Positions 35,929-45,466 of a stretch of 64,000 nt of DNA are shown piece after piece. Numbering within the stretch: position 1 is the first letter of the stretch; every line of letters begins with the position of its first letter. The notes beneath the pieces are model-generated. The model saw only the letters and a list, made by a program, of their open reading frames with translations. It had not been told where the DNA came from and did not search any database. The position numbers and the translations under genes were made by a program. This DNA is from CAYNRE01 sp964399535. Lineage in GTDB: Bacteria > Planctomycetota > Planctomycetia > Pirellulales > CAYNRE01. Where the stretch lies: positions 124,001 through 188,000 of the forward strand of contig CAYNRE010000005.1 in assembly GCA_964399535.1 (NCBI GenBank), given 5' to 3'.

Positions 35929-38091
35929 CTAACGCAACCAACCACTACGACGACCCGCCACGTCGTACAGGGGCAGGTACCGGTAATAAACCTCCAGGCA
36001 CAGGGCTCCCAAGGCCGTCGAGTAGACGCGTCCGCCGTAGCCCCCCCAGGTGTCTTGGGGATCCCAGCTACCGGTCAACTCGCCCTCGCGATGCTGGGTG
36101 CTCACCAGGGCCTCTTGCAGGGCTTGGTTCCAGGTTTGCCAGTGCGTTCCCTGCAGTTGAAACAGCGAAAGCGTGGCGTAGTACCAATAGTAAAGGTTTC
36201 GCTGCCCCGCGCTGGGTAATTCTTCCAGCACGAAATCGCCCGCTTCGTCGCCGGCCGGATTCTCTCGCGTGAGTCCCAATAGCTGCCGGCAAAAGAGGGC
36301 TTCGGCCGTCATCGAGCGGGTGGCCCGTTCGCGCGGCCGGTAACTGGCCAGCCCCTGGTGCCGGCCGGACGACACGCTACGCAAATACCGTATGGCGCCT
36401 TCGCGCGCGGCGGGGGGCAGTTCCACGCCCCCCAATTGCGCGCTCTTGAGCAGCATCAGTTGCCAGCCCAACTGGCTCGTGTCTCCCAAGTCTCCGCGTT
36501 TGTAGCGCCAACCGCCCGTCGAGGGATGCTGCGCCGAGAGCGTGTAGCCCACGGCGCGGCGCACCGGACGCTCCAAACGTCGATCGCGGGTCATGGCAAA
36601 GGCCTCGCTGAGCGCGATACCGGCCATGCCGTGACAATACATCGCGGCGAACGAATCGGCTTGCCCGCTGAGACTGCCGTCGTTCGATTGTTGGCTGAGC
36701 AGAAATTCCAGACCCCGGCGCAAAGTATCTTGATAAGGCCCCGCCAGATGCGTGTGGCCGGCCCCCAGAAAGGCCAGCAGCGCCAGTCCGGTCATCCCCG
36801 TGTCGGCCCGTAGGCCGGCTCGGCCGCGGTTCTGGCCGTCAGTCCCAGCGCCCGCCCCCGCGCCAAACCGCTGGGCATCCCAGCGACCATCGCCGCTTTG
36901 GTTGGCCGCCAACCAGGCGAGCGCGGCGTCGACCGCCGCCTCGGTCTCGCTGGAACCGCCTCGCTCGCGGACTAGCCTAGCCCGATCGGGCATGACCCGT
37001 TCCTGGTACGGCAGCGGTACCCCCGCTGCCGCTCCGGGCAGGGGCACTTCGCTGGGCTCGAGCGATAGCGCCGTCGGCAACGCCGGCAAACCGGGCAGGC
37101 CGCCGGCCACCTCGGGCACCCGCTCGGCCGGCAGCTCGCCCGCCTGGGGCCGGGGAGCCTCGCCGGGGGGCACCAACGCGGTACCCGCTGCCGCGGTGGG
37201 CGCCAGCGGCCGCAAAGCGTCGAGCAGGGCCGCCTCGGCCAGCGGCGAGGCGGGTGGGGGCAACCCCGCCGAGGAGTCGTTCGGACCGAGCAGCTCAGGC
37301 GCTGGTTCGGGCGTAATTACCGCGTCCGACATTTGCGGTAACGGGCTGGCAAGTTCCAAAGCCGGGGCCGGCTGGGCATCGGGCGGAATCGGTTGCGGAA
37401 TCGGAGGCGCGGGCTCGTCGGCCGCCAGCCGGTCGCGCGGAACCGGGGCGGGCGGAGGTGGCGGAGCGGCCGCCTCGCGCCGGGTGGCCGTCGGCGACTC
37501 GGGCGCTGCGACCGGTTCGGCCGCTTGCTCGGGCCGCTGGTCGTCCGCTACCTCCCAGGCCTGCGCGTCGGCGTCGGCCAGCGTGGGCTCGGCATCCGGA
37601 TACTCGGGCACGGGCAACTGGTCGGGCACCTCGGGCAGCGGACCGGCCGCCTCGCGCTCCAGCGGCCCGGGCTCGCTCAATTCGGGCCGCTCGCGCTCGG
37701 TTTCGATGGGCTCCGCGTCGGCGGCCGCGGCAGCCAAGGCCGCGTCGGCCGCGTCGCTGGCCTGGTCCGCGGGCGAGGCGTCGGCCGTTTCCGCGGGTAA
37801 ATCGGGCGGGAGAAACTCGATCGACGAGATCTGTACCGAAGGCTCATCCTCGCCGGGGGGCGCGGTCGTGGCGGCGGCCCATTGCAACGAGCTGGCGTAC
37901 ACCACCAACAGCAGATGGGTCAGCGCCGAAAGAAACAGGCACTTCCGCAGCGGTTGCGATTGCCCCCACCGGGTCCACATCAGCACCAGCAGCATCAGGA
38001 TCAACGCAAACACGCCGCCGGTGAGCAAACCCCAGAACACCTGCTGGGAGTCGACCCGCTCGAGCAGTTGATCCAGTTGCCAGTCGTTCAT
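35929..38091 (-). CDS. TonB-like anchor, Pro-rich linker and prenyltransferase-repeat toroid
   Basis: A 720-residue protein at the end of a TPR-ExbB-ExbD run. Two membrane helices (19-40 and 51-69) are followed by a disordered linker of about 300 residues (70-370) rich in Pro, Ala and Glu. The second helix carries S55-x3-H59, as in the TonB SxxxH anchor. Residues 380-710 form a prenyltransferase/squalene-oxidase-like toroid with ANQSGDGRW, GHTHLAGPYQ, YWYYATLSLF and LEVYYRYLPLY. No DxDD acid motif, so cyclase activity is unlikely. It starts 98 bp after the ExbD gene. A TonB role without a TonB C-terminal domain is inferred, not shown. Confidence 0.85.
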   Translation of the reverse strand: MNDWQLDQLLERVDSQQVFWGLLTGGVFALILMLLVLMWTRWGQSQPLRKCLFLSALTHLLLVVYASSLQWAAATTAPPGEDEPSVQISSIEFLPPDLPAETADASPADQASDAADAALAAAAADAEPIETERERPELSEPGPLEREAAGPLPEVPDQLPVPEYPDAEPTLADADAQAWEVADDQRPEQAAEPVAAPESPTATRREAAAPPPPPAPVPRDRLAADEPAPPIPQPIPPDAQPAPALELASPLPQMSDAVITPEPAPELLGPNDSSAGLPPPASPLAEAALLDALRPLAPTAAAGTALVPPGEAPRPQAGELPAERVPEVAGGLPGLPALPTALSLEPSEVPLPGAAAGVPLPYQERVMPDRARLVRERGGSSETEAAVDAALAWLAANQSGDGRWDAQRFGAGAGAGTDGQNRGRAGLRADTGMTGLALLAFLGAGHTHLAGPYQDTLRRGLEFLLSQQSNDGSLSGQADSFAAMYCHGMAGIALSEAFAMTRDRRLERPVRRAVGYTLSAQHPSTGGWRYKRGDLGDTSQLGWQLMLLKSAQLGGVELPPAAREGAIRYLRSVSSGRHQGLASYRPRERATRSMTAEALFCRQLLGLTRENPAGDEAGDFVLEELPSAGQRNLYYWYYATLSLFQLQGTHWQTWNQALQEALVSTQHREGELTGSWDPQDTWGGYGGRVYSTALGALCLEVYYRYLPLYDVAGRRSGWLR

Positions 38092-38189
38092 GGCCGCACT
38101 CAGCCCCGCGGGCCGAAGCCCCCAGGGGCATTGGGTTAGGTTCCGGTTCGACAGGCTCGGGCCGCCGGGCCCAGGGGGCCAGGATGGGA

Positions 38190-38618
38190 CTAGCGCTGGG
38201 CGCGCTGGGCCGCGGTTAAACTGACTGAAATCGCCAAGTCGGAAATGCCCGCCTGCTTGCAGGCATTGAGCACCTCGGCCACGCGTTGAAACGTGCCCGA
38301 GGCGTCGCCCCGCACCATCACCGCCAGGGTATCGTTCTGCTGGCGGGCCGCGGCCAGGCTGGTCTTCAATCGCTCCAAGTCGACTTCGGCGCGGTCGAGC
38401 GTGATCCGGCCGTCGGCGAAAATATTCACCACTTTCTTCTCGCCCACTTGGGGTAAGTGCCCTCCCTCGCTCACCGTGGGCACCTGCAGGTCCAGATCGT
38501 GCTCGGGCTGCGTGAAGTTCGTGCCGACCATGAAGAAAATGATCAGCAGAAAGACCACGTCGAGCATCGAGGTGAGATTCAGCGCCGGCAAATCGTCGAC
38601 GTGCGTCTTGAGCGGCAT
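38190..38618 (-). CDS. exbD: ExbD/TolR-type biopolymer transport protein
   Basis: A 142-residue ExbD/TolR protein: short cytoplasmic N-terminus, one helix (17-33) with the proton-carrying aspartate D20 in NLTSMLDVVFLLIIFF, then a periplasmic domain ending LNACKQAGISDLAISV, typical of the family. It partners with the ExbB-like channel encoded 13 bp upstream. Together they convert proton-motive force into movement of a TonB/TolA-like protein. The next gene encodes the SxxxH-anchored toroid, its most likely partner. Confidence 0.93.
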   Translation of the reverse strand: MPLKTHVDDLPALNLTSMLDVVFLLIIFFMVGTNFTQPEHDLDLQVPTVSEGGHLPQVGEKKVVNIFADGRITLDRAEVDLERLKTSLAAARQQNDTLAVMVRGDASGTFQRVAEVLNACKQAGISDLAISVSLTAAQRAQR

Positions 38619-38631
38619 CGGGCGGGTCCTC

Positions 38632-39582
38632 TCAAGCGGCCGAGTCTTGCTGCGACCGCCGCACCCGGCTCCCGGAGGGCTTCGACCGCGGAGCCTCGGC
38701 CAGGGCCTCGGCCGAAATGGTGCCGACTAGCTCTTGCCCGAGCGCATCGATCTCGACGACCAACTGGTCGACGCGACCGATGAAGTACAAGTAGCAAATC
38801 AGGGCCGGAATGGCCACCGTCAGGCCGGCCGCCGTGGTCAACAGCGCCTGGGCAATGCCCGAGGCCAAAAGCTCTGGCTTGCCCATGGCCCGGGTGCTGG
38901 CGATGGCGTTAAAAGCCTCGATCATGCCGAATACGGTGCCCAGCAGGCCCAAGAGCGGCGTAACGGTCGAAACGGCGTTGAAAACGCGAATGTATTTGCG
39001 CAACTGGTTCACCACGCGCTCGCCGGCATCCAAGATGGCCTGCTCGACCTCGACGGCGGGCCGGCCCCACTTGCGGGCCGCGGCGCCAAACACTTCGGCC
39101 ACGGGGCTGGGATTCTCCTCGCAGAGCGCGATCGCCTCGTCCTTGTCCAGCACACCTTCTTCGAGCTGGTGGAGAAACCGTCGCACGAAAGCCGCCGGTA
39201 TCACCCGGCTGCGGCGCAGGCTGATCAGCCGCTCGAAGATGAAGGCCACCATCACCAGCGAAAAGCCGAAGATGGGCCACATCAGCAGGCCGCCTTCGCG
39301 CATGATGTCGAAAAAATTGCCGATTGGAATCAGCTGCGCCGCCGGCGCCGCGGCGGCCGATTCGCCCGACACCGGTTCTTCCGCGGCGGGCGGAGGGGCT
39401 TCGGCCAGCGGCTGACCCGGCCCAAAGGCCTGTCCGCCAGGGGCCTGCGCCAGCGCGCTTGCCGACCCGCCCGGCGTCAGCAACGGGCTCAGCCCCAGCA
39501 GCACCAAGCAGAGCACGGCCCGGATCAGGCGAGCCGGTTTTCCGGGGCTTCGAAGGCCAGCGGTGGTGCAGAGCGGCAACAT
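38632..39582 (-). CDS. exbB: ExbB/TolQ/MotA-type proton channel protein
   Basis: A 316-residue protein with an N-terminal signal-like segment (20-46) and a Pro/Ala/Glu-rich periplasmic stretch (47-85) before the ExbB/TolQ core. Core helix 1 is at 99-118 (LLMWPIFGFSLVMVAFIFE); the conserved pore region TVTPLLGLLGTVFGMIEAF and LTTAAGLTVAIPALICYLYF form helices 2 and 3. The extra N-terminal region is common in planctomycete and Bacteroidota homologs. Co-transcribed between the TPR gene (17 bp upstream) and exbD (13 bp downstream). Confidence 0.93.
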   Translation of the reverse strand: MLPLCTTAGLRSPGKPARLIRAVLCLVLLGLSPLLTPGGSASALAQAPGGQAFGPGQPLAEAPPPAAEEPVSGESAAAAPAAQLIPIGNFFDIMREGGLLMWPIFGFSLVMVAFIFERLISLRRSRVIPAAFVRRFLHQLEEGVLDKDEAIALCEENPSPVAEVFGAAARKWGRPAVEVEQAILDAGERVVNQLRKYIRVFNAVSTVTPLLGLLGTVFGMIEAFNAIASTRAMGKPELLASGIAQALLTTAAGLTVAIPALICYLYFIGRVDQLVVEIDALGQELVGTISAEALAEAPRSKPSGSRVRRSQQDSAA

Positions 39583-39599
39583 CGTTCAAAACCTTGGCA

Positions 39600-42500
39600 T
39601 TAAGATCGTTGGGCCGAAAGCTGCTGCTGCGCCGATTCCCGGCGGCGCTGGGCCTCGGCCGTCACGTCGGCGGCGGGAAAGTCGGACTCGAGCCGGGTAT
39701 ACAACTCGGCCGCCTGTTTCCATTCGCCCAATTGCTCGTAACATTTGCCCGCCTGCAGCAGGGCCGTGGCCTGCAAATCGGTAAAGGCGTAAAGGATTTC
39801 CACGGCCAAATACTCCCGCAAGGCGGCTGCGTAGTTTTCCTCGAAGAAAAACGTCTCGCCGATCATGAGCTGGGCGCGGGCCGCCGTCTCGGTCTTGGCT
39901 CCCGCCGCCGATCGGCAAACCCGCCGGTAGGCGTCCCTGGCCTCGGCAAACTCCCCTTCCGCGGCCAAACATCGCCCTATGAGATAATCGACCTCATACA
40001 GTTGCTCGAACTGGGGAAACTTCTCCGGGATTGCTCCGGCGACCTGGCGCGCCTCGGCAAACTGGTTGGCATGGGCAAGCACCTGAGCCCGGCGCAGCAG
40101 CACCTGGGCGGCCCAGCCCTCTTGGCGCCCGGCCATCAGCGGGGCCAGCCGCGCCAGCCGCTCGCCCGCCGCCTCCAGATTGCCCAAACGGTAATCGGCC
40201 TCGGCCAGCCAGTACTGGCTGGGAAGCGCCAGCGGATGATCGGCAAACTCCCGCAGCAGCCGCTCGAGCGGGGCCTCGATCGCGGTCCAATTCTGCTCGG
40301 CTGCCGACAACTGGCCGCTAAGGTAGAGCAGATAGGGCAACAATGCCGGATCGGTCGATTCGGCGATCAGCGGCTCGGCCAACGCCCGGGCTTCGTCCAG
40401 CCGGCCGGCGGCTAGCGCCCGCTCGGCCAGCCGATAAGTGGCGTCGGCCCGGTACCGGCTCTGGGGATGTTCCTGACAGAGCCGCCGCAGCAACTCGGTC
40501 GATTCGTCGGCCCGGCCCAGTTCGAGCAGCACCCACGACCATTCGTACTGCACCGCGTCGATCTCGACCTGGTCGGCGAACTTCTCGGCCAATTGAGCAT
40601 ACGCTTCTTCGGCGGCGGCCGGATCGCCCTGTTGCTCGTTGACTCGGGCCGCGGCCAAAAGCGCGGCGGGCACCTCGGCCCCCTGGGGATACTTCGCGAT
40701 CAGCGTGCCATAGTGGCCCAGCGCCGTGGTCCAATCGCCGCGTTCCTCAGCCAACCGGCCACAGGCCAACAGCGCTTCGGCCACGCGGGGGTGCTCTGGA
40801 TAGTTCGCGACCAGCGCCGCGAAATCCTCCGCCGCGCCCTCGCGCTGGCCGAGTTTCCATCGCGACCATCCGCGCCCCGAATAGCCCCGCGCCACCAGGG
40901 CAGAGTCGCCTGGCTGGTCGATCAGCCGCGTGAACAGGGGCTCCGACCAGTCCCACCATTGAGCCGTAAAGGCCAGCTCGGCCAGATGCGCGGTCGTGGG
41001 CAGTAGGGCCTCGTTCTGCGGGAACTTCGCGCACAACTCGCCGTAGGCCGCCTCGGCCCCGGCGCGATCGCCTAGGCGAGCTCGGCAGAGCGCCAACTGG
41101 GCCCAGGCCGTGGCCGCCGAGGGGCTATCGGGAAACTGCTTCAAGTAGCCTTCCAACTGTTCGGCCGCTTCGCCGTCGCGCCGCAGTTCGACCAAAGCCG
41201 TCGCCCGCAACAGGGCCGACTCGGGTGCGGCCACGCCGGTTCCCGCGGGCGTTTCGAGCAGATCCAGGGCGGCCTGAGCCTGTCCCAGCTTCTGCAGCAC
41301 CAGCCCTTTCAAATACCGGTCGCCGGCCAGGGCCGTGGGGTCGCTCGTTTCCTGGAGCAACTGGTCCAACAGGGGTACCGCGTCCGCGTAACGTTGCTGC
41401 TCGACGAGCGAGCGGGCCCTGAGACGCACCGCGGCCAGCCGAACCGCGGGATCGGCGGCGGGGAAAGCACCGGCTCCGCCCGTGGCGGCCGTTTCCGAGG
41501 AGCGCTCGGCCAACCCGTCGAGCCACCGCTCGACGGCGGCATAGTCGCGTTGCTCCAGCGACCATTCGGCCAGGCTAACCAGGGCATCGTCGGCCCAGGC
41601 GTCGGCCGGCCATTGGTCGACGAGTTGTTGCCAGGCTTGGGCCGCCTCGGCCCCGCGATCCAATCGCCGCAGCGCCGTGCCGCGATGAAACACGGCGCTG
41701 GCTCGCCAGCTCACGGGCGGGTCGGCGCTGGCAAGCGCCTTCTCGGCCGCCGACAGTTCCTCGAGCGCCTCGCCCCAGCGCTGTTGACCCAAGAGAGTCA
41801 GCCCTAGCCAGTAGCGAGCATCGGCGGCCGATTGGGCGTCGTCGACGAGGGGCCGAAACCGGGCTTCGGCTTCGGTAAATCGGCGCAATTGAAACAGGCA
41901 CCAGCCCTCGCCCAAGCGGGCTCGCGGCACGAAGCTCGACGAGGGATAGGCTCGCACCAAACGTTCGAAATGCCCCAGCGCGGCCTCGTAACGCTGGGCG
42001 CCGTAGTCCAGCGAGCCGAGCTGCCAGAGGGCCTCGGCGGCCAGCGGCGACTTTTCGTCGGCGGCCAGCGCTTCGAACGCGTCTCGCGCCTGGTCCGCGC
42101 TCCCCTGGCGCACTTGGGCGCGTGCCAACCCCAAGCGGGCATCCGCGGCCAGCCGCCCCGCGGGGTACTTGGCCAGGGCCCGCTCAAACCACTGGGCCGA
42201 GCGGTCGACCGCGCCGGTTTCCCAGGCCGCTTCGCCCAGGTAAACCAGCACATAGGCGTTCAAATCGTCGTCGGGGTAGCGGGCGCTGAAGGCCTCGAGC
42301 TGCGCTTGGGCCGCGGCCCAATCGTGCGTCAAATATGCGGCTTCCGCCGCGCGAAACTGCGCCTGGCGAGCCAACGGGTCGTCGGGATACTTCGCCAGGA
42401 ATTGAGCGAAGTGCTCTCGGGCCGCCGGTAGTTTCCCCGCCTGCACTTCGGCTTCGCCCAGAAAGAATAAGGCCCGCGGCGCCTTGGCGTGATCGGGATA

Positions 42501-42725
42501 GGCCTGGCAGAAACTGGCGAATGCCTCGGCGGCCAATTCCCAGCGGCCGCGCGAGTAGTGCCCCGCGCCAAGGGCGTACTGATCGTCGGGCGGCTCCACT
42601 GCCCGCGACGGAGCCAGCGATCCGCCGAGCGCGAGCCAAGCCGCCAGCAGGCCCGCGGCAAACCGGCGAACGGTACTCGTCCGGAGTCGGGGCCTGGCCC
42701 ATCGTGCAGTGAAATTGCGATTCAT
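39600..42725 (-). CDS. large exported TPR protein
   Basis: A 1041-residue exported protein: a signal peptide spans about residues 20-43 (AAGLLAAWLALGGSLAPSRAV), then TPR/YbgF-like repeats to the end, such as YALGAGHYSRGRWELAAEAF and CYEQLGEWKQAAELYTRLESDFP. It is the first gene of a run with exbB, exbD and the TonB-like toroid, separated from exbB by 17 bp. In other ExbB/ExbD systems large TPR proteins act as periplasmic scaffolds; that role here is inference. ATG at 42725 without a strong ribosome-binding site. Confidence 0.88.
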   Translation of the reverse strand: MNRNFTARWARPRLRTSTVRRFAAGLLAAWLALGGSLAPSRAVEPPDDQYALGAGHYSRGRWELAAEAFASFCQAYPDHAKAPRALFFLGEAEVQAGKLPAAREHFAQFLAKYPDDPLARQAQFRAAEAAYLTHDWAAAQAQLEAFSARYPDDDLNAYVLVYLGEAAWETGAVDRSAQWFERALAKYPAGRLAADARLGLARAQVRQGSADQARDAFEALAADEKSPLAAEALWQLGSLDYGAQRYEAALGHFERLVRAYPSSSFVPRARLGEGWCLFQLRRFTEAEARFRPLVDDAQSAADARYWLGLTLLGQQRWGEALEELSAAEKALASADPPVSWRASAVFHRGTALRRLDRGAEAAQAWQQLVDQWPADAWADDALVSLAEWSLEQRDYAAVERWLDGLAERSSETAATGGAGAFPAADPAVRLAAVRLRARSLVEQQRYADAVPLLDQLLQETSDPTALAGDRYLKGLVLQKLGQAQAALDLLETPAGTGVAAPESALLRATALVELRRDGEAAEQLEGYLKQFPDSPSAATAWAQLALCRARLGDRAGAEAAYGELCAKFPQNEALLPTTAHLAELAFTAQWWDWSEPLFTRLIDQPGDSALVARGYSGRGWSRWKLGQREGAAEDFAALVANYPEHPRVAEALLACGRLAEERGDWTTALGHYGTLIAKYPQGAEVPAALLAAARVNEQQGDPAAAEEAYAQLAEKFADQVEIDAVQYEWSWVLLELGRADESTELLRRLCQEHPQSRYRADATYRLAERALAAGRLDEARALAEPLIAESTDPALLPYLLYLSGQLSAAEQNWTAIEAPLERLLREFADHPLALPSQYWLAEADYRLGNLEAAGERLARLAPLMAGRQEGWAAQVLLRRAQVLAHANQFAEARQVAGAIPEKFPQFEQLYEVDYLIGRCLAAEGEFAEARDAYRRVCRSAAGAKTETAARAQLMIGETFFFEENYAAALREYLAVEILYAFTDLQATALLQAGKCYEQLGEWKQAAELYTRLESDFPAADVTAEAQRRRESAQQQLSAQRS

Positions 42726-43155
42726 ACGGATCGACCGGGCTCGGACCTGGCGGTATCGCGATAAAGGCACGAGTTGGCCAGTCGGCGAGCGCGATCAAGG
42801 CCCCGCCGCCTGGGGTAAAGAGATCGTACCTCTGATGGCCCGGCCGCTACAAGCTCTTGGCAAGGTCGGCGCCCGGCTGCCACCCCCGCCGGCGGATCGG
42901 CAAGTGGGGGCGCTGCATGGCCCGGAGAGCGGCGTGAATCGGCCGTCGAGTGCGCTGCTGCCAGGCCCTCGCCGAGGCGCCACGGGGGGCGTATCTCCCC
43001 AGGCCGGCCTTCAAGCCAATGGCCACACGGCCTTTCAAACGACCAAGGGGAGCCTCGCTGGTAGCGGGCCCCCCCGGCGGTTCTTTGGCCTGGGCTGCAC
43101 CTGGTCGGAAACCTGGCTCGGTGCGCCGGCTCGGCGGCGTCGACCCGCCGGTTGG
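42726..43155. other. intergenic region upstream of the TPR-exbBD-toroid operon
   Basis: This 430-bp gap follows a minus-strand lipoprotein gene and should hold the promoter of the four-gene operon. I see no confident -35/-10 pair; frames inside are GC-driven and lack ribosome-binding sites. Confidence 0.45.
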
Positions 43156-43752
43156 TTAATGGGCCTGCGAAATGTCGCAGTCGCACGGCTCGCCCGGATC
43201 GACCCGGTGCAAGTGGTTGTGGTCGACATACACCACTTCGCGCGAATCCTCGTCGGTGACGGTGTAGGGCAGCGGCCAGCCCATTCGGCGGGTTTCGCTG
43301 TAGTAGATGGTGCATTTGTAGTGAGCGTGGTGCTGCTGCGCCGGACCCACCAGCGGGTACACGCGCGGCGGATCGACATAGTCGGCGATCAGCTCCTTGG
43401 TGATCCGCACATTGTTGCGCTGGATTTCGGCGATGAACGGCACGCCTCCTTCGGTCGGATGGGCACGTTCCAACGCTCGCATGATTTCGTCGTCCGAGGG
43501 AGGATCGAGCGCTACGGCCGGACCGCCAGCGGTAATCGGCCCCAGCACCGGAACCCGCTTATAGCGTTCGTGTTCCCAGAACTTGTCTTCCTGCTTGTCT
43601 TGATAGAACGGGCTTACCGGAATGGGATAGGCCAGGAGCCCGATGTTCGGTCCCGCCGCTGCGCCGGGGCTTTGCGGACTGTAGCATCCGACGCTGCCGC
43701 CGAGCACGGCCAGACACAATCCGAGCCAGAGCTGTTTGCCATTGATCGCCAT
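43156..43752 (-). CDS. planctomycete-type lipoprotein of unknown function
   Basis: A 198-residue protein with a lipoprotein signal: hydrophobic stretch ending GGSVG-C23. The mature part has no family I recognise; it contains two charged segments (DKQEDKFWEHERYKRVPVLGPI), a Tyr/His-rich middle (QQHHAHYKCTIYYSE) and a C-terminus with VDHNHLHRVDPGEPCDCD. The Cys/His ending could bind a metal. GAGGAAG precedes the ATG at 43752. Outer-membrane location and conservation in planctomycetes are inferred only from the lipobox and the general look. Confidence 0.7.
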   Translation of the reverse strand: MAINGKQLWLGLCLAVLGGSVGCYSPQSPGAAAGPNIGLLAYPIPVSPFYQDKQEDKFWEHERYKRVPVLGPITAGGPAVALDPPSDDEIMRALERAHPTEGGVPFIAEIQRNNVRITKELIADYVDPPRVYPLVGPAQQHHAHYKCTIYYSETRRMGWPLPYTVTDEDSREVVYVDHNHLHRVDPGEPCDCDISQAH

Positions 43753-43950
43753 GACCGGTCTTCCTCGTGTACGGCCCACACTGGGCCTGCGATGTGTCCA
43801 AGGCGCGTGCGTTTTGCCTGGGACCCCTTTCCGGCGAGATCACTCAGACCTGGTCCGGAAAACGTCCTGGCTTAGTTATCGTGTGAAACTTTGCCGGACT
43901 TGCGGGTTTTTCCGGTTCTTCGGACCAATCGGCCCTCGGTTGCGCCTCGG

Positions 43951-43988
43951 GAAAAAGAAAACGCCCAGAGACCTTGGGCCTCTGGGCG
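43951..43988 (-). terminator. intrinsic terminator downstream of the BON gene
   Basis: On the minus strand a perfect 9-bp stem (CGCCCAGAG / CTCTGGGCG, 9-nt loop) is followed by TTTTCTTTTTC, 60 bp after the BON-domain gene stop. Confidence 0.85.
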
Positions 43989-44047
43989 CTGTGGGCTGGT
44001 TCGGCGACCCGGCGGGCGGCGTTGCAAGCGCCCTCCGCCGCGGGCAC

Positions 44048-44731
44048 TTAGTCTTGGAAGTCGAGCATCCACCACCCGTCGTCCCATTCCAAAGTCACCT
44101 TCCGCCAGCCGGGAGGAACCTGGGGATACGGGTAGAAGGGGCCGATGTAGGGCCAGGCCGACGCCGAGTACTGCTTCGGATAGGTAACCGCGGCATAATT
44201 CGGGTAGGCCGCATAGGTAGGCCAGGCGTAGTTGGGCAGGTTCGGCTGGTCGTAGTAGGCCGGAGCGATCGAGCCCCCCACGCCCGGCATGGCCATGGGC
44301 AGTGGCCCGCCGCCGACGTAGCCCGGCTCCATCGTGGCGCCTTCGATTTCGCCCGTTTCAATCTGGGCCCGGCGAGCCACGCGCGGCGGTACGGCCGCCG
44401 GCGGGGCCGGCTCGTTGTAAGCCGAGGGGCTCACTCCGCTGTCCGATGCCGGACGAGAACGAACCGTAAGGTTGTTGACCACCTGACGCACTTTCGGGGT
44501 GCTTCGCGCCAGGCGAATGGCCGAAGTGGCTTGCGCGGCGCTGCTAACCTCGCCCCGCAACCAGACCGTGCCCCCCTGGGCTTTCACGCCAATCGAATAA
44601 CCTTCGAGTTGCCCGCTGGATTTCAGCCGTTGGGCAACTTGCTGGGCCACGGCCTGATCTGCCGGCTCGGCCGCCATGGCTGGCGCGGCCAACAGCAAAA
44701 CGGCCGCCCAAGCTACAAGAAACGAACGCAT
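44048..44731 (-). CDS. BON-domain exported protein
   Basis: A 227-residue protein with a signal peptide (1-20, cleavage near AMAAEP) and one BON domain at about 25-92 (AQQVAQRLKSSGQLEGYSIGVKAQGGTVWLRGEV...VRQVVNNLTV). BON domains are small lipid-binding modules of periplasmic proteins. The C-terminal half is Pro/Tyr/Gly-rich with repeated tyrosines (YAWPTYAAYPNYAAVTYP) and ends in an acidic DDGWWMLDFQD. It is a single-gene unit: a terminator follows and a 434-bp gap precedes. Confidence 0.85.
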   Translation of the reverse strand: MRSFLVAWAAVLLLAAPAMAAEPADQAVAQQVAQRLKSSGQLEGYSIGVKAQGGTVWLRGEVSSAAQATSAIRLARSTPKVRQVVNNLTVRSRPASDSGVSPSAYNEPAPPAAVPPRVARRAQIETGEIEGATMEPGYVGGGPLPMAMPGVGGSIAPAYYDQPNLPNYAWPTYAAYPNYAAVTYPKQYSASAWPYIGPFYPYPQVPPGWRKVTLEWDDGWWMLDFQD

Positions 44732-45166
44732 GCTTCCCCCTCCTGGCTGAATCGTGTTCGCAGACTACTCGACGGTCGCTGGGCCACGCTTGGGCCAAGT
44801 CCGCGGCTGGTCCGGCCTCCGGGCACCTTGCGAGTGCCCGGCTTCGACTAAGGTTCACGCCCGCCGGCTCGCCGTGCGAACCACCCGGGCCAAGGCTTCC
44901 GAGGCGGGCATTTGGCTGGGCCGCCGCCGGTTGCTTGCGCTTCGGGCCGGGGGCACTGGCGCGATCGCCGAGACAACCCTCGCCCGCTATCTAGGTGTCG
45001 GTTGCCGGTTGTGCCGAAGGGAAGCTTTTTTTCGATTTTGCGGTCCGTGAGGGCTCGACCCGGGGGCTCGCCGTTACGCCCCCCCGGCGTCGTCAGGCGC
45101 AGAGGCGCACTCTGGCGACTCTAGCGAAGGCCGGCAACCAATCGCCCGCCCGGCACCGCTCTCAAG
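44732..45166. other. intergenic region upstream of the BON gene
   Basis: This 435-bp region lies between two minus-strand genes and carries the BON promoter. Short open frames in it are not supported. I could not find an RNA gene or operator. Confidence 0.4.
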
Positions 45167-45466
45167 TTAGTGGGTGGCGTGCTCGTCACGGTCGCTCGGG
45201 CGCCATTGGCCCCGCACATCGACCACGGCAGCCAGCGACATGACGGCCAGTACGCTGCCCGAACCGCAGCACCAGCCGGGGCCCCAGGTGTGGGTAATCG
45301 CGATGCTGATTCCCACCGCGGCAAACGCCACGAAGAATAAACCCTGGCACGCCCCCTGGTAGGGCGAGCCGATGCTCAAACGCGCCAGCCAGGCGGTAAG
45401 CAGCCCCGCCATCAGCAATCCGAGCAAGGAACCAAGCGTCGCGGGCGTGTCGACTCCGACCATCAT
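45167..45466 (-). CDS. small membrane protein
   Basis: A 99-residue protein with three likely membrane helices (about 10-30, 42-62, 68-88) and a short charged tail ending DRDEHATH. I recognise no family. An AAGGAG lies about 10 nt upstream of the ATG at 45466 (a second ATG follows). Possibly a stand-alone gene. Confidence 0.6.
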   Translation of the reverse strand: MMVGVDTPATLGSLLGLLMAGLLTAWLARLSIGSPYQGACQGLFFVAFAAVGISIAITHTWGPGWCCGSGSVLAVMSLAAVVDVRGQWRPSDRDEHATH

